Part shown: one piece after another, positions 10,601 to 22,900 of the stretch | Layout: each line of letters opens with the position of its first letter | How positions within the stretch are numbered: the stretch's first letter is position 1 | NCBI GenBank assembly: GCA_036874045.1 | Contig: JAZBRI010000004.1 | Coordinates: forward strand, 6,572,001 to 6,636,000 | Direction: 5' to 3' | Source of the DNA: Cymodocea nodosa | Lineage: Eukaryota > Streptophyta > Magnoliopsida > Alismatales > Cymodoceaceae | Length of the DNA: 64,000 nt | The notes under the pieces: model-generated | Database searches by the model: none | The model's input: only the letters and a program-made list of their open reading frames with translations | Told to the model about the DNA's origin: nothing | Translations under genes and position numbers: made by a program

Positions 10601-13600
10601 CCGTTGTATAAAATCCAAAAATTTCCTTTACCGTCAGAAAATTTCCGATCGCCCCCATTCAGAAAATTTTTCTCCCTCTCTCGTGCCTGACAGAATTCGT
10701 AAGACTGATAAGAAAGATTTACTTGAGGATCTGCTAGATGAGTTGGAAGAGTTAAATATTATTGATGACATATAACCAATGGGAGAGATACATATAGAAA
10801 GCAATGCCCAGGTTCGAATGACTCAAGAACAAAGAAAAGAAATGACAGATAAAATGCGAGAAGATATGATGATGGCAATGTGGGATGAAAGAACTAGATG
10901 ATATTATTTCGTATTGTAATATTTCAATTAAGATGTATTTGTATTTTTCGAATATTAGTTGTAATAAACTTTTGTCAGAATTTCCATCAGAATTTTCCGT
11001 CCTGCACTAAACCCCTCTCAGAATTTTCCTTTTCCTTTCCGTTACAAATTTTCCATTTCTTTTCCGTCAGAATTTTCCTTTTCCTTTCCGTCAGAATTTT
11101 CCGTCATGCACTAACACGCCATTAGTATCAAATTGTTGGTATAAGTGAAACATAACTGCAATCTGATTTCCACAATATTAAAAATTGTCTTGGACAATGG
11201 CAAAATCAATGCCCAAAGTTGTGTAATTGGGGTATTTGCAGAATATACAACGGATAATGCCAAAGTTTGATTTTTGATAAAGTGAAAAGACAAAAATTAG
11301 TGCACATATTACACTCTTTGCTGCATTTGAGCTTATGTTTTTGTTCTGGAAGGGGGACAATAAATGTGATATTTACTGAATTTACTGCAGGATGCCAAAA
11401 CTAAGGATATAGAAGATATCTTGATTCTTTCCGGAGATCAACTCTATCGTATGGATTATATGGACCTTATTCAGGTAGAATGATGAACCACCTGAAGCTT
11501 TCAATTACTTTACAACTATCATTCCATCATGAAATGTGGTTGTTTTGTTGTTTAGAATCATAGGGAAACTGGAGCAGATATTACTATTTCATCTCTTCTT
11601 ATTGATAGCAGGTAAGTTTGAGTTGGTCATGTTGTATTTTCATCATTTATTCCATAGGCTATACATCTACTATCTTCATTATCACTTTATTATTCATATG
11701 GTAGACATGAAGTGGTAATGTTATTGTATGAGTCTTTAACCTTTTATTGTGGACTTAGTAGACAAAAGGGAGGATGCCTTATTTAGGTAAGTGTGGTCCA
11801 CATAGTGGAATTAGTCATTGTTGTTGCAATTTGCACAATTTCATTTGACCTTAATTTATAAAATTAGAATCTGTTCAACTGATCTGAAATATAACATGGC
11901 TATGTGCTTTGCTCTTAATTACATGACATGTTCACAATCTCTCTCCCAGTCTTGTAAGAATATCAATCATACCTTTGAGATCCCACGTGTTGTTTTATCC
12001 AACTTTCCATTATTATAATTGAAGTAGATGGTATTCATGATTCCAAGCAGAATGTGAAGTAGGCTAATAGCATTTCCTCCCTCTTGTTTAGAGGCAAAGA
12101 AAGAAAGTGGATCATCATCTTAATTTTCATATTTTTACCAATATCATTAGTTTAATTTACATTATTTGTGGTTTTGTTTTCATTCTCGATACTCATTATT
12201 TGTGGCAGTCATTCATCAGAATATGGATTAATGAAGATAGACAACAGTGGACGAGTTATTTCATATAATGAGAAGCCTAAGGGAGAGGATTTGAAGGAAA
12301 TGGTATTTGTTTTTCATTATTTCAATGTTTTTTAACTTTATAACTGGAAATATCATTCTTTCCTACTTCAGGAAGTAGATGCAACTATGCTAGGATTCTC
12401 AAGTCAACAAGCAGATAAAAAACCATACGTTGCTTCCATGGGAATATATGTATTCAAAAAAGAAATACTTCTAAACATTCTCAGGTACAATCTCTAATTC
12501 TCGGTCAATAATGCATGCATGAGTTTCTGAAATATTTCTGTTTCATCACACTTCATAATATCAGCTGAAGATCTTTTGTGATTATGAAGACTTCTGATTG
12601 TGGAGATGTGCAAGAGTCAATCTAAAATTTCACTAAGAAATACTCCATTGTGAAAAAAATATTCACCAATATTTATTTACTCCAAGAGTTGCACTAGTTA
12701 AGAGAAGATAATTAATTAATGCAGAAGAAATTAAAAGTGGTAGACGTGAATACTTAGTTATGAATTGTAAGAAAAAATTTAAATGTATGTAATTTAATTG
12801 AAGATTTGATAATAGATAGAAATACCTAAAAGAAAGAGATTTATGTGGCCGATTCAATGTAATGAGATTATGCTTGGGATTATTGTTATATTTATTTACT
12901 CTAAAATTCATAATATATCAAGTTGCTTTTGTGGATCAGAGGGAACCCTTTTCAATTATAAGTCTGAATACATATTGTTTTAGTTAAGTAAATTTCATGA
13001 AAATTTGAGTTTTTATTATCAACTTAAAACTTTATTTCCAGCAGATGAACTTCGTTAAGGCTTACTCACGTGTAACTTTAAAGTGAGCCTGCTTGCATTT
13101 AAATTTTTTGCACCTATACTCTATGTATGATAATATAAGTGTATAATAAATAAAAAAAACAAAATGGCATTTACATCTTAGATCACCAGACATATTTCTG
13201 GAATAGATCATAAAGTAAAACTGTTACATATCATCAGGAAGTTGTCTTATTTCTCAAAGCAAACTGCTGTGCGTCATTGGTAGGTCAGATGGCGTTTTCC
13301 GACTGCTAATGACTTTGGTTCTGAAGTAATCCCTGCCTCTGCCAAAGAATTCTTCATCAAGGTGTCTTCCATTGCTTTTTGACTTTTGAAATTTTCATTT
13401 TGGAGGTTGTTGTGCATACATACTAACTTCTTTGCTGGTTCCAAGAGAGCCATGCCAACTTCCTGATGATTACAAATGCAATTATTGTTATTATCTCTCC
13501 ATAATAATTGCTTCTTTTGATGGTTAATATTTTAGAAATTTGTTGCAGGCCTATTTATTTAATGACTATTGGCAAGATATAGGTACGATCAGATCATTTT

Positions 13601-15062
13601 TTGAAGCAAATCTTGCCCTAACTGAAGATGTAAGTATGGAAAGATGGCATAACATTAGTGTCTGCATCATAAAAATTATCATTCTTACAGTAGAGTTTCA
13701 AAGACATGATAGCTTTCATTGAACCATCTCTGATTAGAGCTCTACCTCGGTTCTATAATCAAGTGAGCCTTTAGAGTTCATTTCTTTAGGAGTTGAATGC
13801 AAATAGGATCCCTAAATCTCATGATGACGAGTTAATTTTTGGTTATTTATTATTTAAATTTGATAAATCTGTTACATTTTTTACTAAAATGGATAATGTT
13901 ATGGAGTAGACCAAGTCATCAGACCAAACAATGGAAAGAGAAGGTTCCTTAAAACTATTTCCATGTATAGAGTGATGAAGCAACATTATATTTGCACTAA
14001 CTTCAATCTGGAGATGTAAATGCTCGACAGATCACACACATGATTATGAATTTGTTGTTTGTTGCTCCTGCGTAGTCTTAATTTTCACAACGTTGATACA
14101 GCTTCAAACCTTTACAGCCACCACGCTTCAGTTTCTATGATGCAGCGAAGCCAATCTACACGTCACGGAGAAACTTACCACCATCTAAAGTTGACAACAG
14201 CAAGGTGGGTTACCAGTATCTATCACATATATGCTTCTGCTATTCTACACTACTTGGTGGTTTTGCTGCCTATTTTAGATTGGTGGTGGGCCTCCTTTAT
14301 TAAATTTCTGCCAAGTAATGCAGTTTGCTTGCATGCCTGGGATGATGATTTTGGAAGATGATCGGTTGTGAATAATCTGTCATGACTCTCATGAAGTGAT
14401 TGTTACCTTCACAGATCGTGGACTCAATAGTCTCTCACGGGAGCTTCTTGGAGGGTTGCCATGTAGAGCATAGTGTTGTTGGGATACGGTCTCGGATAAG
14501 TCGTGATGTTCATCTAAAGGTTTGTTACTGAATATTGTCATATAGTTTGTTGTAGATGCATTCATGTTGTTAATTGAGTCCTCATTGAAGAGGAGGTTTG
14601 TTTGATATGTATGGTTGAGCCTGCAGGATACAGTCATGCTTGGTGCTGACTACTACGAGACTGACGCTGAAATAGCGTCACTGCTAGCGGAAGGCAGAGT
14701 TCCAGTTGGAATCGGGGAAAACACAAAGATCAGGTGGTAGTGAGTCTGTTACTCGTTTTACCGTTTGCTGCACTCACTTTCCAACTGACCCGATGACGTG
14801 GCGTGCAGAAATTGCATAATCGACAAGAATGCGAGGATTGGGAAAAACGTAACGATTACGAACTCGGAGGTAAAATGTAATCTTGTTATTTCTTTTCAAG
14901 ATCTGTTATTCCTCGTGCTGACTACTGAGCTTAAATAAATGCATGCGACTGGGGTTGCAGAAAGTGCAAGAAGCCGACAGATCTGCCGAAGGATTCTACA
15001 TACGATCTGGGATTATTGTTGTACTGAAGAACTCTACGATAGTCGACAATCTTGTGATATGA
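7646..15062 (+). CDS. ADP-glucose pyrophosphorylase large subunit, plastid
   Basis: Makes ADP-glucose from glucose-1-phosphate and ATP, the committed step of plastid starch synthesis, as part of an S2L2 tetramer. Fifteen exons (7646-7834, 7966-8103, 8274-8447, 9046-9138, 11391-11474, 11556-11611, 12209-12302, 12372-12484, 13289-13361, 13549-13629, 14118-14204, 14415-14519, 14627-14733, 14809-14869, 14961-15062) join in phase to 518 residues. The start [12 protein letters not shown] gives a transit peptide; an in-frame ATG at 7493 is possible but would add an unusual extension. Motifs: [73 protein letters not shown] and the C-terminus [13 protein letters not shown]. The large-subunit type is APL1-like: the Arg of GKR and Lys of AKP, both linked to catalysis, are kept. 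The usual GGGAGTR is GSGAGKR here. Exon 2 begins inside a CAG repeat. Confidence 0.97.
7963..7983 (+). repeat. (CAG)7 at the AGPase exon 2 acceptor
   Basis: Seven perfect CAG units cover the 3' splice site of AGPase intron 1. Each unit offers an AG acceptor and all are in the same reading frame, so the mature protein could carry zero to six extra Gln residues at this point in the transit-peptide region. The first AG is taken as the acceptor in the gene model. Confidence 0.85.
9139..10490. other. AGPase intron 4, proximal part
   Basis: AT-rich intron sequence with no convincing open frame. A loosely repeated pair of about 30 bp ('ccaactgtgagaaattgg' near 9367 and 'ccaattgtgaagaattga' near 9498, same orientation) may mark a decayed small element, but I could not define ends. 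Confidence 0.4.
10491..11121 (+). mobile_element. PIF/Harbinger deletion derivative (631 bp) in AGPase intron 4
   Basis: Terminal inverted repeats GGGGAGGTTAGTGCC (left) and TGGCGTGTTAGTGCA (right end read inward), each followed by TGACGGAA, are flanked by a TTA duplication (10488-10490 and 11122-11124), the target size of PIF/Harbinger. The motif CCGTCAGAATTTTCC and variants recur several times near the right end. The interior keeps a short piece reading [19 protein letters not shown] and, further on, [18 protein letters not shown], which matches the C-terminal end of Harbinger transposases and a similar piece at ~55340. It therefore looks like an internally deleted copy of an autonomous element. 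Orientation follows the transposase fragment, as in the host gene. Confidence 0.8.
12695..12895 (+). mobile_element. RTE LINE 3'-end fragment in AGPase intron 8
   Basis: Shows the family's 3' signature: 'agttatgaattgtaagaaaaaatttaaatg', decayed C-terminal coding, then a terminus near 'gggattattgttatat'. About 200 bp, same strand as the host gene, no intact coding. (The quoted run is split here as agttatgaattgtaagaa plus an A-rich tract.). Confidence 0.6.
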
Positions 15063-15621
15063 CTGAAAGTTTCGTTCGTTACAGAAATAATTTCCCAACT
15101 AATGCTTCTTCGTTCGTAAGCTCTGAAGTTGGTAGAATTTAGAAAGCGCAAGAACATCTATAGACAGTGTGGATAGAGAAAGAGAGAACATCTCGTACGT
15201 GCTTCTTTAATCAAACTTAATCTCATCCATTGGATTAAAATCACGATGATGATGATGAAGAAGAAAAATCATCAAAATTAAAAGGTAGACTTACAAAACC
15301 ATAATGTCCCCAAACTTTTGAATTTCAAATCAAAACACAAGAAGGAAAACTGAAAGTACACATTTTAATCCTTTATTGGGAAATTAACAGCAACACAGGT
15401 TTTATCTTTACTCTTATATCATATATCACTAAACAGATACGTTATTGGACAAACGTATACTATTAGAAGTAGACGTTAGAACATAATCAACACCCTTTTT
15501 TTATTTTACTTAACAATTTGCCTTCTATATACATAAAAGGGACATGTTTTGATTACTCTGCTCCTTTGCCATTGTAGCTGCCTCTGAGCTTGTGGATTAA
15601 TATGATTCAACTTGCGAATCA
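15063..15621. other. Convergent spacer between AGPase and the J-protein gene
   Basis: Holds the two 3' UTRs. Simple ATG/GAT trinucleotide runs occur at 15243-15263. I see no additional gene. Confidence 0.45.
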
Positions 15622-18600
15622 TTAATACCAATCTATAAATTCATCCGAGGATTTTGGTTTGGATTTGGTTTTGGCCTTTTGATACCTACCATTTGCATAC
15701 GATGCATTCATAATGAGGGCATCGAGGAAAGATATATCCGCTGGATCATAAGGTGCATCCAATATTCTGAGAAATCATGATAAGGCAATAATAAGATTTA
15801 GTGACATTTCAGACTAATACCTTGTATGTAGACAAATAAATATTCATCAGATGACCAGTGACTGTAGCAAGAAGAAAACCTGTCATAGAGAAGCTCTTCT
15901 AGAATAGCTCTTTGTGCAGGAGTTACATAATGGATACACCGCTGAGGGCACTGTCCAACAGCCAGTTGAACTTGATAGTCATCATCATGGCCTGCTTACG
16001 CAGATAAGAAAAGTCTATGAAAATAACTACGAAGGGAATATTACATTTTACCATGTGGCATAGCCTCACACCCAAATAAAACAATGTCAGAGTCAATGTG
16101 TAAGTAACAAGGTGTAAAGTAACAATCTTGTTGTGTAAAGGACATTATTGAATTATTGAGAGAGATAATATATGCTTGTCAAAAAAACCAAATGTATTGT
16201 CTGAAACAACCACAAGAAGAAGAGTGACACCTTTCAATTTGATTTTCCCTTTTTATTAATAATCACCAGTATGTAAAACGGAAAAATAATTCAAAGTGAA
16301 AACAATTCTCAGTGATTGAAGCTATTCAGGAAGACATACTTGAGGAAGTTTAACTAGTGGTAGGATTCCAACTGTTCGACATTATGTAGGCAATGAATTT
16401 CATTATGCATTAAAAGATCAAACTCAAATCATTAGGATATCTGACTTCTTAAATGATTTCTACTCAAACCTTAATGAAGACATCAAAACACAACAAAATA
16501 GAATTGGTATTCACAAACATTATAATAATCACGAATTAGAAAACAGTGGTCAAATCATCATGGTGGAGTTAAGATGGTATTCTTGTCGCATTTTTGCAGA
16601 AGCATAGATGTCCTCTTTAGGGTAAAAGAAAAGGCTTTTTATGTTTAACAACCAGTGAAATCTGGATGTGGATACTAAATCCATCCCAATTAGGAAGCAT
16701 GTCAAAGATGCTAGCCCAATCTCAATTTCATAAAACATGGAAAGTCCATATTGTATTAGTCTATAGTAATTTTATCTTGGATATTCCCAGAAATAGAAAA
16801 TATTTAAATTTATGTAATTTAACTAAAGATTTGGCAACAGATAGAAATACTTGGAAGAAAAGAATTTATATGGCTTATCTTACAAAGTGGAATTATGACT
16901 TATATAGTTGTTATTTCAGAAAGAGTACAATAAATCTGAAAAGATATCTTAGACAAAAGAATTCACATACACTCACACATGAAAACAAAAGAAAGGGGAT
17001 GCAAGGAACTTCACATTGATAGCTATATCACTTGCAATAACATCGTTTGTCAGTTTTTCAATGAACTTGGAGCATTTTTACACTTCTAATGTCTTGCAAT
17101 TTAAACCTTAGGTGACAGTAATGTTAACACAAATTATCATATTTAAGGACATGTTGCAATGGAACTGTTTCACACCAAATAGGACCCACAGTCATATACA
17201 TGGCATTTGCCTGGCTGATATATGAGGGGGTCACTTTACTTTGTTCATCCACCTTGAATTGTTGCATAATTAATTGCGAAAGAAATGCATGAACTAACCT
17301 TGTGAAATTGCACGTGCTGTACCAATTCCGGGGGTAAATGAGAAGGCATGAGGTGCCTTCTTTACACATGAATATGAGCAGCCTGCATGTAAACAGATGG
17401 AGCATTAAAATGACGTGCCATCAGGGCCATGGAAGGAGTATGTGATGCTATAATCCATGAATTTGCTTGACATCCATTATAGTAAGGCATTTTCATCATT
17501 TCCAATAACAAAGCATTTGAGGATCTGTGCTACAATTCAAGCACAAGCAATGCATTGCCCAGTGAAGAAAGAAAGCATGACAGTGGTTTACCTTTTCCAA
17601 TACAAAGAATCTCATTGACGAAGACATCATACGCCTCACATTCTGGTTTCTCAAATGGGTCTGAATTACCCCTATAAAAGGAAATCAATGCGAGAGGTGA
17701 GATTTAGTGGTAGTTTTTATAACTATTTCGGTGGGTTATGTTGATTTCCTCTTCCAGATTTCAATGTAATAGAGAGAATCATGAAAATTGGCTCGAGAAA
17801 CACAGAGACTAAACGGGGAGGACAGTTTTTTGTTGGTCTGCTTGAAATGGAATGCACATAGCATCATCTGCATGTTAAATGTAGAATAACTTTTGATTAC
17901 GTCCTGTAGGACTAGAAATTATTCTAAACAAATACCAAACAAGTCAATGTTGTTCTTTATTATCTATTGACACCATGGAACAAACTGATCTGGTCATTTG
18001 GTTTGGTCGAATGAAATGCCACGTACCCGTCAGAGGCCTCAGGGCCATGAGACTTGGACAGCAACTGCATACAAACCAAAAAGGCGTGCAATATCTGTCA
18101 GTATGACTTCATATGAAAGAGATGCCTAAGATTATTAGTCCTTCAAGGAAAATAAGCAGCAGCAAAAGCAGCGTAGAAATAGTATTTTGCATAAATCAAT
18201 CATCGCTAGAAGCAAAGTGGTACATTTGGATTAAGAGAGCCATTTAACACCTCATAGGCCTGAATGACGCGGCAAATGAGGGCATCCGAATCTTGCGAAT
18301 CTTGGCATACGTCGGGATGGAATTGCTTGACCTGATGGTGGGAAGTACAAAGCAAGTGATCAAGAAGGGCAGCAGATGCGGCAACAAATAGCAAAAGCTA
18401 GGGAATGGGGACTGATGGCTCACCCTGGCTCGAAAGGCAGCCTTGAGCTCTGCAAGGGAGCAGGAGGGATCGACTCCAAGGATCTCATAGGGAGATTTTG
18501 ATGATAACGACGCAGCGTTGCCGTCGCTGGTGTTCACACAGGAGGGTCCTCGTCTTCTTCTTCCTCTTCTGGTGGACGATGGAGTGACGATGGCCGCAGG

Positions 18601-18660
18601 ACGGAGGAGGTTGCGAGGGATGGAAGACCAAAACAACGACGGCAGCTGCCCAGCAGCCAT
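15622..18660 (-). CDS. Plastid J-domain protein with 4Fe-4S ferredoxin-like domain (DJC76/77/82 group)
   Basis: Seven exons (18424-18660, 18251-18331, 18027-18064, 17592-17671, 17299-17382, 15880-15991, 15622-15766) join in phase to 258 residues. Residues ~1-50 are Arg/Ser-rich, fitting a chloroplast transit peptide. The J-domain runs SPYEILGVDPSCSLAELKAA then KQFHPDV (the HPD motif is intact) to IQAYELLSKS. After it come DPFEKPECEAYDVFVNEILC, a Cys cluster CIGKGCSYSC, GTARAISQG and QCPQRCIHYV, which is the 4Fe-4S part of this plant J-protein group. The C-terminus is basic (KAKTKSKPKSSDEF). Such proteins are chloroplast Hsp70 co-chaperones. The start at 18660 is the first that gives a normal transit peptide; an in-frame ATG at 18819 exists. 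The length fits the shorter members of the group. Confidence 0.93.
16790..16930 (+). mobile_element. RTE LINE 3'-end fragment in J-protein intron
   Basis: The characteristic tail (A/T-rich 'taatttaactaaagatttgg', 'gatagaaatacttgg', 'ggaattatgacttat') is present, antisense to the host gene. No coding is left. Confidence 0.55.
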
Positions 18661-19924
18661 CCTTCGTCTTCGTTCCTCGACGCTCTGCCTGCCTCCGGTC
18701 GGTGGGTGGTGTGTCGTGTGGCTGCCATTCCTCGACTCGGATTGTTTGACTGCATCGGCGGGAGATTTCTTGTGGTTCCGGATTGATCCATCGGTAAAAT
18801 AAATTGTACCACCTATCAATTACGCTAATTCACACTTATTTAAAAAAGAAAAGAAAAGATAACGAATGATGATCTTTTCAAAGAACAAGTTTCTATGAAC
18901 ACTCAGGTGTCTTCTATTAGGAAAAAGAATCCTGCCATGATAACCATGCCTGACCCATAAATCCACCTATTATTATCTTGACATGTATGTAGCAGCCTTG
19001 ATAATCCTCCTCCAGGAAAAGAACAAAGATGTTGTTCGCTATCCTGTTGCAAGAAGATGAAATGCGAAGAAAGATCAACACAAGTTGCATGGAAGAACGA
19101 CAAAAAACCAAAATATTCAGTAGGTAAAGAGAACGGCAAAACATTCCTCACAGAAATAGGATAGGATGGAGTATGCTTACAGAAAATGGAAAATGTTATG
19201 CTTTAATAAACAACATGTCATTATTTTTATTAAAATACATAAAAAAATTCATGCATTGAACAAAGCAAAGGTAAGGTAATTAATGGATGCAAACCCTTTT
19301 CCATTAAGAAAAGATAAACAGATATTGAACGGTTAACACGTAACTATAACATAATCGTAATAACTCGATGATTATATCATGGAATGCCTATGTCGTGTCG
19401 CATGGCAATATTCACACGACCACATCCTGCATGTCGCACCAGCAAACCAAAGACGCTTTCTTGATTTTTGTCATACTTAAATAATGTCCGAAATGCTGTC
19501 TTCTTCTTTCACCTTTCCTTCCATGTGACCTTGTATCATGAAATGATTACTACTGTAAACCTACTTTTTATACAGCACACCGCAACGCACAACGGACAGT
19601 CAAGAGAATGATTTCCATCGGAGATGAGATATAAAGACGTATCTATGGTTAGAGCACGTTTAAATCATGAATAAGCCAAGATATATTTACATCATTCAAC
19701 AATTTGGCAATTTGCATCCCTTCGAGGTATTTCAGCTTAGCAAGTTGTCTTTCTAGAGAATTTTCTTGACAAGTCTCCTACTAAGAAAGTTTGTGGTTGC
19801 CATTACGTCCTTCAAAAGCACCGTGCATAGTGTACTAAAGAGTTGGCCCGCAATACTAGACACCGTAACTTAAAGGTGCATGACTGCGCATTTGGAGGCT
19901 CATCATTGTCGTCCACCTTTCTCT
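18661..19924. other. Spacer between the J-protein start and the BSH 3' end
   Basis: Both neighbours are on the minus strand, so this should contain the J-protein promoter and the BSH 3' UTR. Small open frames at 18903-19151 (-) have no recognisable product. An alternative BSH ending in this interval (stop at 19812) is discussed with that gene. Confidence 0.45.
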
Positions 19925-22900
19925 TCAACTTACCTAAGGCAAAACAGATTTAAAATCAAAGCTAAATTGCAAGGTCCTATCTAATCAGCTGCCTGTAAAT
20001 GAGAAAAAAGGACAATTGCCATGCGTGTTTAAATGAAACAATACCTTCCGCAAATTTTGGGCTTCTCTAGCCTCAAGTGCTGCCACTTCTTCATTTGACA
20101 ATATATCAACAATCGGATCATACAAGTCCCATTCTTTCCTCTTCCTGGCCCAAGCAAAGCAAAATCATTGATCATAGTTATGCAACCAAGTTTATTTGAA
20201 TGGTGCCATATAACTTTAAAGTAAACTCGAGCTTTTTCTAGACAAGCATAATGGCGCCTTGTGCAGACCAAGATTGTTAAGGCGATAAGGTGACCGAGTG
20301 CCTGAACACCTAGGCACTCGTCCAGGCGTCAGCAAGGCAGCCCAATTAATTATTCTTTTTTTTTTCAAGATAACATATATATATCATATTACATTATTAT
20401 TCTCTCTCTCTATATATATTATATTTCTGTAATTTTGTGTGTGTATACATATATATACAAAATACATCTCCAAATTATATATAGTCATAAATAACACATT
20501 TTAATTTCCACTATATATATATATATCTCAAAACCACACATACAATTATATTTTTAGAAATATGTACGTCAAAAAATACAATAACAATTCAAACCATAAT
20601 CCATGTAAGGTCAACCACATGAACACTTTTCTTCCATGTATTTCTATCTTATATTCAAATCTTCAGTTAAATTATAAAAGTTTAAATTTTTTTTCACAAT
20701 TCCTAAATAAGTAATATCAGGTCTTCTACTACTTTTAGTTTCTTTTACAATAATTAATTATCTTCTCTTAATTGGCGTATTTTTTAACCTTTTAAAAATA
20801 TGATCAAATCACCTAAACCAATTTTCTTTTATCTTCAATTGGTACAACTCTTACACTATTTCTAATAAAGTTGTTTTGTTAAAATATCTCTTACAGTGTT
20901 ATCACTCATTCATTTAAAGACTTACATATCTACAACAATAACTTTTTACATATGATTATGCTTTATGGTCTAGCACTGTGAACCATAAAATATGGTTGAA
21001 CAAATAAAAGTTTTATAGAATTTTTCTTTTATATTGTAAAGATATTAACCTATCACATAACATTCTAGAAACATTTCTCCACTTTATCTACCCTTTAATC
21101 CTACGAATAAGATTTACTTTATCTACTCTACTTTAATGCTATAATTTTTCCATTGCTACTTATAGAATCTAAATAGTTAAAAACCATACTTTTATAAATC
21201 CATATATGTCAAAAAATAAAACATTTTAATTATATTTTTAGAAATAACATATTTAATTAAACAAGCATAATAGCCTTGTCTAAAAATTACAAATTACAAA
21301 TTTACTTGAAACTAAAAGTTAACACATAACAAATAAACAAGAGGTTTAAGGTTAACAACACAAGGACACAATTGAACAATCATTCATTCACTTTCTTCAT
21401 CCTCCAATAAATCATAAAAATTTCTCTCAAAGTTTGCATCCTCCTCATCTTCATTGTCTTCACATTTTTCCATTCTTCTACTGACTAGCATAGGAAGTTT
21501 CCCTTTCTTTGAATAAGTTATTTCAAATATTCTACCAATACCACAACCTTGCTGATGTGCACCACCATGTCCTCTTATCGATGAAGCTCATGCTTATTAA
21601 GGATTAAAAACCATAACAAACCTTTATATATGATTCCCCATAGATGGATCTTTATTGAATCCTTAATCGCATTTGCCTAGATCTATAACGAGGAAATATA
21701 ATGCCCAGGTCCTAGGTGGTCATGGAAAACCGCCCGAGAACCTCAAAACCATTGTGTAGCCAATACCAAGACTCAAATAATGATACATGTTCTTCAAATG
21801 CAATCACAACAATATCGTAACAGATCTATATATATAACATATGCTTAATGTAGTAGCACACAAAGGAAGCAACTTTAACACCAATCATCAAGAGATAATG
21901 AGTAAATATTTTTTTACAAGGATACATAATGGGTAAATATCTGAAAAGTGAAGGTGAAACTACAAGTTTGTATTAATGGATTAAAAAGACATTCGTTAAC
22001 ATACAAAGTAACAATCATATGTGATCAATGAGCAAGTACAAATAACATTAAAAAAACTCAAATACTTTAGCTTATAGTGACTAAAGTGTTATTTTCTCGA
22101 AGTCAATTAATGTTTTTATTATGAAGAGAGAATACAAGTACCTCTATAAGCTGTTTATGAACATTGTAAGGACATTAATGACATACATATTATCCAGATT
22201 TTCATTGATAATGATGGCTCTAACTTCAAAAAAGTTGAACAAAAACTTTTCTTGAAAAAGAAAAAAGGTGGATCTTATTAACAAGAATAAGAGACATCAA
22301 AGGTTCAAGAGATGTTACGAAGATAGGACCTTGAAGAGAAGAAATAAAGAAAACAAATTACAAGTTGAAAATTGCTGCCCAAAAATGAAATAGGCCATTT
22401 ACTGAAAAATTACAAGCTAAAAGTTGAACAAAAACTAAAGCGAAAATAACTTGGATTTTTTTACTTGCATACCATTAAAAAAATTGTTAATTACCCGTAT
22501 AACATCCTAAAATTCATATTTAGCAGCTTGTTATTAAAAGTGTATGATTCTTAGTGGAATATCTTTGCAGTTAATGTACTAGGTGACAATAAGGATATCA
22601 AGTAAAATGAAATTTTTAATGACATCCAACTTAATATGAATTTTGAATGGCATACAAGTAATTAAAAAAAATTGATGCCATGCAAGTCAAATAGAGTTGG
22701 TAGAGTCAAGGAAAATATTGGACATTTGTGAAATATATTGTGTTGATTTGATACATAAAAGAATCTAAGAAAATAAAGTTGGTAGAATAGACAATATGTA
22801 AAATTAGAATGTAAATATCTTCCTATACAATCATTTGTAATTGCTAACATACATGAAAGTCTTTAAAGTGTTGTGACAATGACTTAACAACCTAGAGTCA

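Noticed and set aside
20375-20530. AT dinucleotide-rich tract as a possible matrix attachment or origin
   Set aside because: Ordinary AT-rich intron sequence; no further evidence.
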